The notes beneath the pieces are model-generated. The model saw only the letters and a list, made by a program, of their open reading frames with translations. It searched no databases and was not told the DNA's origin. From Riptortus pedestris (lineage: Eukaryota; Arthropoda; Insecta; Hemiptera; Alydidae): a stretch of DNA of 64,000 nucleotides. Made by a program: the position numbers and the translations under genes. This document shows, piece by piece, positions 60,210-64,000 of this stretch (positions are counted from its first letter, which is position 1; every line of letters begins with the position of its first letter). The stretch spans positions 181,405,001-181,469,000 of the forward strand of contig CM032228.1 in assembly GCA_019009955.1 (NCBI GenBank), written 5' to 3'.

Positions 60210-62337
60210 TCTTTTTAGTTCTACTCTACACCCCATGTAAGCAAGTTGTTTAGCTTTGCATGGGGCAGTCATTAACAAGTTGTTATATTTGCAAGTCAAT
60301 AATCAAATAAATTAGCCAATTTATGTTTTGGAAATTCGATCGCAATAACAACGGCCCTAAATGGCTGACTTTTTTTATCAGTCCATAAAGAAGCAGAATA
60401 TTACAATGATGATTCATATATTTGCTTTTGTTCTTGTAAACATATACCTTCTTTAGTGTATTTCAGTTTACTTTATAAACTTGTTAAAAATGTGGTTGAA
60501 GCATAATCTATATCGTTGTTCACTATTTAAAGCAAACTATTTACACGTTCGGATCATTCAATATATCCATCATTTTCTTAATGAAGTATTTGCCTTCTTC
60601 ATAATAACAGTCTTAAAGGTGTCTCTAAAAATATATAAATCACATATTTATTTGAAATATTGTTTTTTTAGTGTTTCAACTTTTCTTATATTTTTGCCAA
60701 TAAAATATTTATATCCTCAAATTCTATTACAATTGCTTTTCTTCCTGAAATTTGTCAACATATTTGAAAATTCCTTCTTTATTTTAATGATAAAAGTCTG
60801 TTGAAAAAAATATTTGATATTATTTTTGTCGCACGATTACAAGAAGTTGGAGATAACTGAGCGCTTAAACAAAAAATATAAATAATACGCTTAAAATTAG
60901 AGATGCGAACAAAATGTAATAGAACAAGTATTATTGAAAATTAAATTTGCAAATACATGGTTTTACTTGAAATGATTAAATATCGATCTATCGATTTAAT
61001 AAAAATCGCATTAGATCACTTAAAAAGACATACGCTTATCGACACGCATGCGTATGACTGACGCACGAAAACCATTGTCGTCACCTGTTGGGTATGATAT
61101 GTGAACATGTCAAGGAACGAATATCATACAGAGGGCTGATTTCAACAGAATATATAACACTGTATTATTATCTATATGTATAACAAATGTTATCAAATCT
61201 ATCGAAGGAGGCTGTCAATACTGGCTGATCATTGAACACACTAGGCAAGTACTTACAATGCAAAGGTACAAGCGTTAAGCAACAACAAACGTTGAACGTT
61301 CTAAAAGCCCAGTACGAAGTTGAGTAGGCTTAAAGTTCGTGCCATCTCATCTAAAACCATCAAGAGCCTTGCTAACACTTTAAGAGAGTTTTTACTTGTA
61401 GAGGGCAAACTCAAATGATAATAACTGGGAAGATTTAAACAAATATTCAATGCCATTACAATTCTTTGAGTCATTAAGAAACAAGTGATTTGTTTACGTC
61501 ATTAATCTAGAGTCACCTGAAATTCAAAACAAATTTATCACTGTACTTGTGGAAATCCGCAACCTTACTTAGAATAAAATGTGCCATAATCAATGAGAAT
61601 ACCATGAAATAGGCCATGGCCTTCTAGTTGCATAAGCACAAAGGCTATTCAGCTTCATAAGTAATAGAACGGAGGACATTCGCGAAAACCAGGAAATCCA
61701 TCGAAATTATTTTGTTACGTAGTCCATTCTTATATAATCTGCTTTTCTAAGGTACGTTCAATAAAACATCTTAACAAGCATGCACTGATATGAAATTTCA
61801 GCGTAGGCCTGAAAGGAATCAGTTTCCTCTTCTTTAAGTTTATAGAACACAAAGAAATACGACATAAGTAAACTAAAAATATTGAGACCAAGCTTGTTGA
61901 AATTATTGGAACCATCTGAACATACGAATATTTCTCATTATGTTATTATATCATTAGCGTTTCCCATACATTACTTGTATTCATCGAAATGCAAAAATCT
62001 GTCACGTAGGGGTCGCACCCAAAATCATGTTTAAATTAACGAATTAATAAACATTATCGCTAAATTAGGTGACCTCTAAACTAATATTTCTTCCAGGTTC
62101 TAGGAAAAAGGGCAAAAAAAACGGCAACATTCAATTTAATACATTATTGCTCTATCTGCTGTTTCTTCAAGAGTATTTCCATATAGACACCTAGGCTACT
62201 ATATAATTGTTTTACTACCATCTTCTAGCTAAACCTAGACAAGAAGAACACAGGCGTGCAGACGAAGCAGATCGTTCCACGTGCTGGTAAAGCATTCATG
62301 GTGTGTGCGTGTTCCGTTATGTATGCGATCAAACAAA
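60207..62337. other. AT-rich unassigned DNA
   Basis: About 2.1 kb with no supportable gene. A possible degenerate HINE 5' end is at about 61993-62022 (atctgtcacgtaggggtcgc). The plus-strand ORF 60481-60804 (107 codons) is Phe/Ile/Leu-rich as expected in AT-rich DNA and lacks recognisable features. Confidence 0.4.
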
Positions 62338-62602
62338 TAACCCCCCCCCCCACCTCCCACTGGCCCGACCAACAAACCATTAACGAACTTGATCTTTCTT
62401 TTTACATAAAAATATTAAATTTCGAGTTTGGTAACGATCAAACAAAAATTGCGACCGCTAGAGCGTTAACAGACAAATATAATATATATATATAATTTTG
62501 AACGGACCTCATTTTCGTCATCTCCTGGGTAGGATCGATGGACATTTGAAGAAATTTTTATTTATTTTATTTATTGAAAAATCGCGTCATGAGTACGACG
62601 AA
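62338..62602 (+). mobile_element. HINE-like element, truncated at both ends
   Basis: Starts in the C-run block (62338-62350), has tgcgaccgctagagcgttaa, a short (TA)n (about 62478-62494), and the 3' block to gcgtcatgagtacgacg. A tttattttatttattg insertion interrupts the 3' block at about 62557-62577. The terminal palindrome is missing. Confidence 0.75.
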
Positions 62603-62619
62603 ATTAATAAACAAGTAAG

Positions 62620-62677
<58 letters not shown>

Positions 62678-62714
62678 TGTGTATTTGTGTTCATATTATT
62701 TATATTTCTGTTTT

Positions 62715-62756
<42 letters not shown>

Positions 62757-62786
62757 AAAACAGAAATCAGAAATATAAATAATATG
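62620..62786. repeat. (TA)n-(TG)n microsatellite followed by a long palindrome
   Basis: (TA)n at about 62621-62638 and (TG)n at about 62639-62672 are followed by an inverted repeat: left arm 62692-62720 (catattatttatatttctgt then tttgtttat), right arm 62751-62786, centred on (TA)n. The arms are perfect complements except for a 7-bp duplication (cagaaat) in the right arm. Confidence 0.85.
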
Positions 62787-64000
62787 CTATTTTAATATCG
62801 TTACTTTTTCTTATAACTGGAGAAATTCTAGGAACTCGCATGACGAGAGATAAAAAGAAAATTGATGGTGAAATGAGAGCGAGTAGGAAATCTGCGAAGT
62901 TTACAAACTTTACCACTAATAGTTGTACACAATTTCCGGGTTTTTGGCCCACTTTTCTTTCATTCCTTTTGTAAACGCCCGTTCACTTGTATGCTTCCAG
63001 CCATTGACTTATTTGTTGTTTGGTTTTTGTTGCTGTAAAAATAATAATTCCCACAACCAAATCACTAACAAAGAATTTAGGAAGACTATCACCAACAATC
63101 CACTCGACTCAAAATTTAAATATATATAATTTCTCCGTCTCACTGTGTAGGGTTTATACCTGTCCAATTAAAGCGAACTGTTCGGCAAAATATCATGGAA
63201 CTATAATATAAATATCATGGATAGTATTCACTAATAAGTAATATTACAGAGATAGCTTTATCCCAGAAATATTTAGACTGAGTAATGAGTGTGAATGTAA
63301 TTCATTGCAAGGCTATAATAAACCCTGTATATTTACATTTCCTGTCTGTGTATGTACTTTTATTAAATTTTAAGCTTTCTGGGAACATAAGTAATTAATG
63401 ATCTTTTGTTGAGTCTGTCAAAAAGAATGGTTACTATTCAACCTCAATTCGATGTTCAGAGTATTGTGGGCCATAAATATCATAATAGTGGATAGCATTT
63501 TTTTATTATAAGCTATGTAATATTAACAATTCCTATTCCACAAAGTGGTCCCAAACTCGACGACAACGAACCATTGTGTCTATTTTATAATTATTAAAAA
63601 TATTCTATTCTACGCACGAAAAAGAAACTTAGTATTCAAATTTTTCATATTATTCTCTGTTATGTGGAACGTATTAACGGAATAATGATAATAAATAGCA
63701 CTCAAAACTGTATCCATTTCCCCAACACTTTGAATCCCTACAACATTGTTTTGATTAAATAATTTATGACATTTAAACAAATTTACATTTATGAGGACAA
63801 TACAATATTAAAAGAGAAATCATTATATGTAGTTTAAGTCATTATAATGTAAAGTTTAATAGATATTTTCTGTTTTTTTAACAAGATACATTATACACAA
63901 TTTAATAGTTAGTGATAGTTTAAAGCGCCTATCACCATTACTTTCGTGTATATGAGAAAAATTGCTCTAAATCTCACTGTTTCCAAATTCAGAGTTGCAT
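62787..64000. other. AT-rich unassigned DNA with a dispersed repeat
   Basis: Positions about 63195-63315 (atcatggatagtattcac, gaaatatttagactgagtaa, attcattgcaaggc) are related to about 21325-21415. No further gene is visible up to the window edge. Confidence 0.4.

Noticed and set aside
1..64000. CRISPR arrays, bacterial operons, tRNA or rRNA genes
   Set aside because: No regularly spaced palindromic repeats with unique spacers, no gene clusters and no recognisable tRNA or rRNA sequence; repeats present are transposons and microsatellites.

Overview
This is AT-rich, transposon-packed intergenic and intronic DNA from a eukaryote, almost certainly an insect. The evidence is a pair of spliced exons of an insect-type SLC17 (sodium/phosphate cotransporter-like) MFS transporter, several classes of non-LTR retrotransposon (Jockey, R2-like, Dong/R4-like, an RNase H-bearing LINE), a Tc1-like transposase relic, a hAT element and solo LTRs. 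No operons, rRNA, tRNA or CRISPR arrays are visible. A hemimetabolous insect is plausible, but order and species cannot be fixed from the sequence alone.

Layout. 1-12.2 kb: a dense cluster of one short element family with the architecture of Helentron-associated elements (HINE/DINE-1-like; called HINE here), about 650 bp when complete, both orientations, often tandem or self-nested, plus a second non-coding family ('family B') with about 295-bp internal repeats. 12.2-15.7 kb: AT-rich DNA with a large inverted repeat at 14.1-14.5 kb. 15.74-19.95 kb: a Jockey-clade retrotransposon with 10-bp target-site duplication (TSD), poly(A) tail and a TAATG ORF1/ORF2 overlap. 20-33 kb: mostly unassignable AT-rich DNA with older HINE copies and one family B element. 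33.3-39.1 kb: one HINE that holds a 2.4-kb hAT element (perfect 8-bp TSD) and two tandem family B elements. 40.9-42.9 kb: an old HINE-related copy carrying the C-terminal end of a Dong-like retrotransposon inside a (TAA)n tract. 43.7-45.8 kb: the only recognised host gene, two SLC17 exons with compatible splice phase. 46-54 kb: LTR remnant, HINEs, Tc1 pseudogene. 54.1-60.2 kb: a solo LTR, an R2-like retrotransposon and a family B derivative lined up at (TA)n tracts; the R2-like element is itself interrupted by an 875-bp LINE fragment with a 13-bp TSD. 60-64 kb: AT-rich DNA, a truncated HINE and a long palindrome.

How it fits together. Each well-preserved HINE has a (TA)n tract between its G/C-run block and its 3' end. 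These tracts, and similar ones elsewhere, behave as landing pads: family B elements, another HINE, a solo LTR and the R2-like retrotransposon all sit inside or against (TA)n, while the Dong-like element sits in (TAA)n. The window therefore reads as a layered transposon nest organised around simple repeats, with one host transporter gene whose first coding intron has also been invaded.
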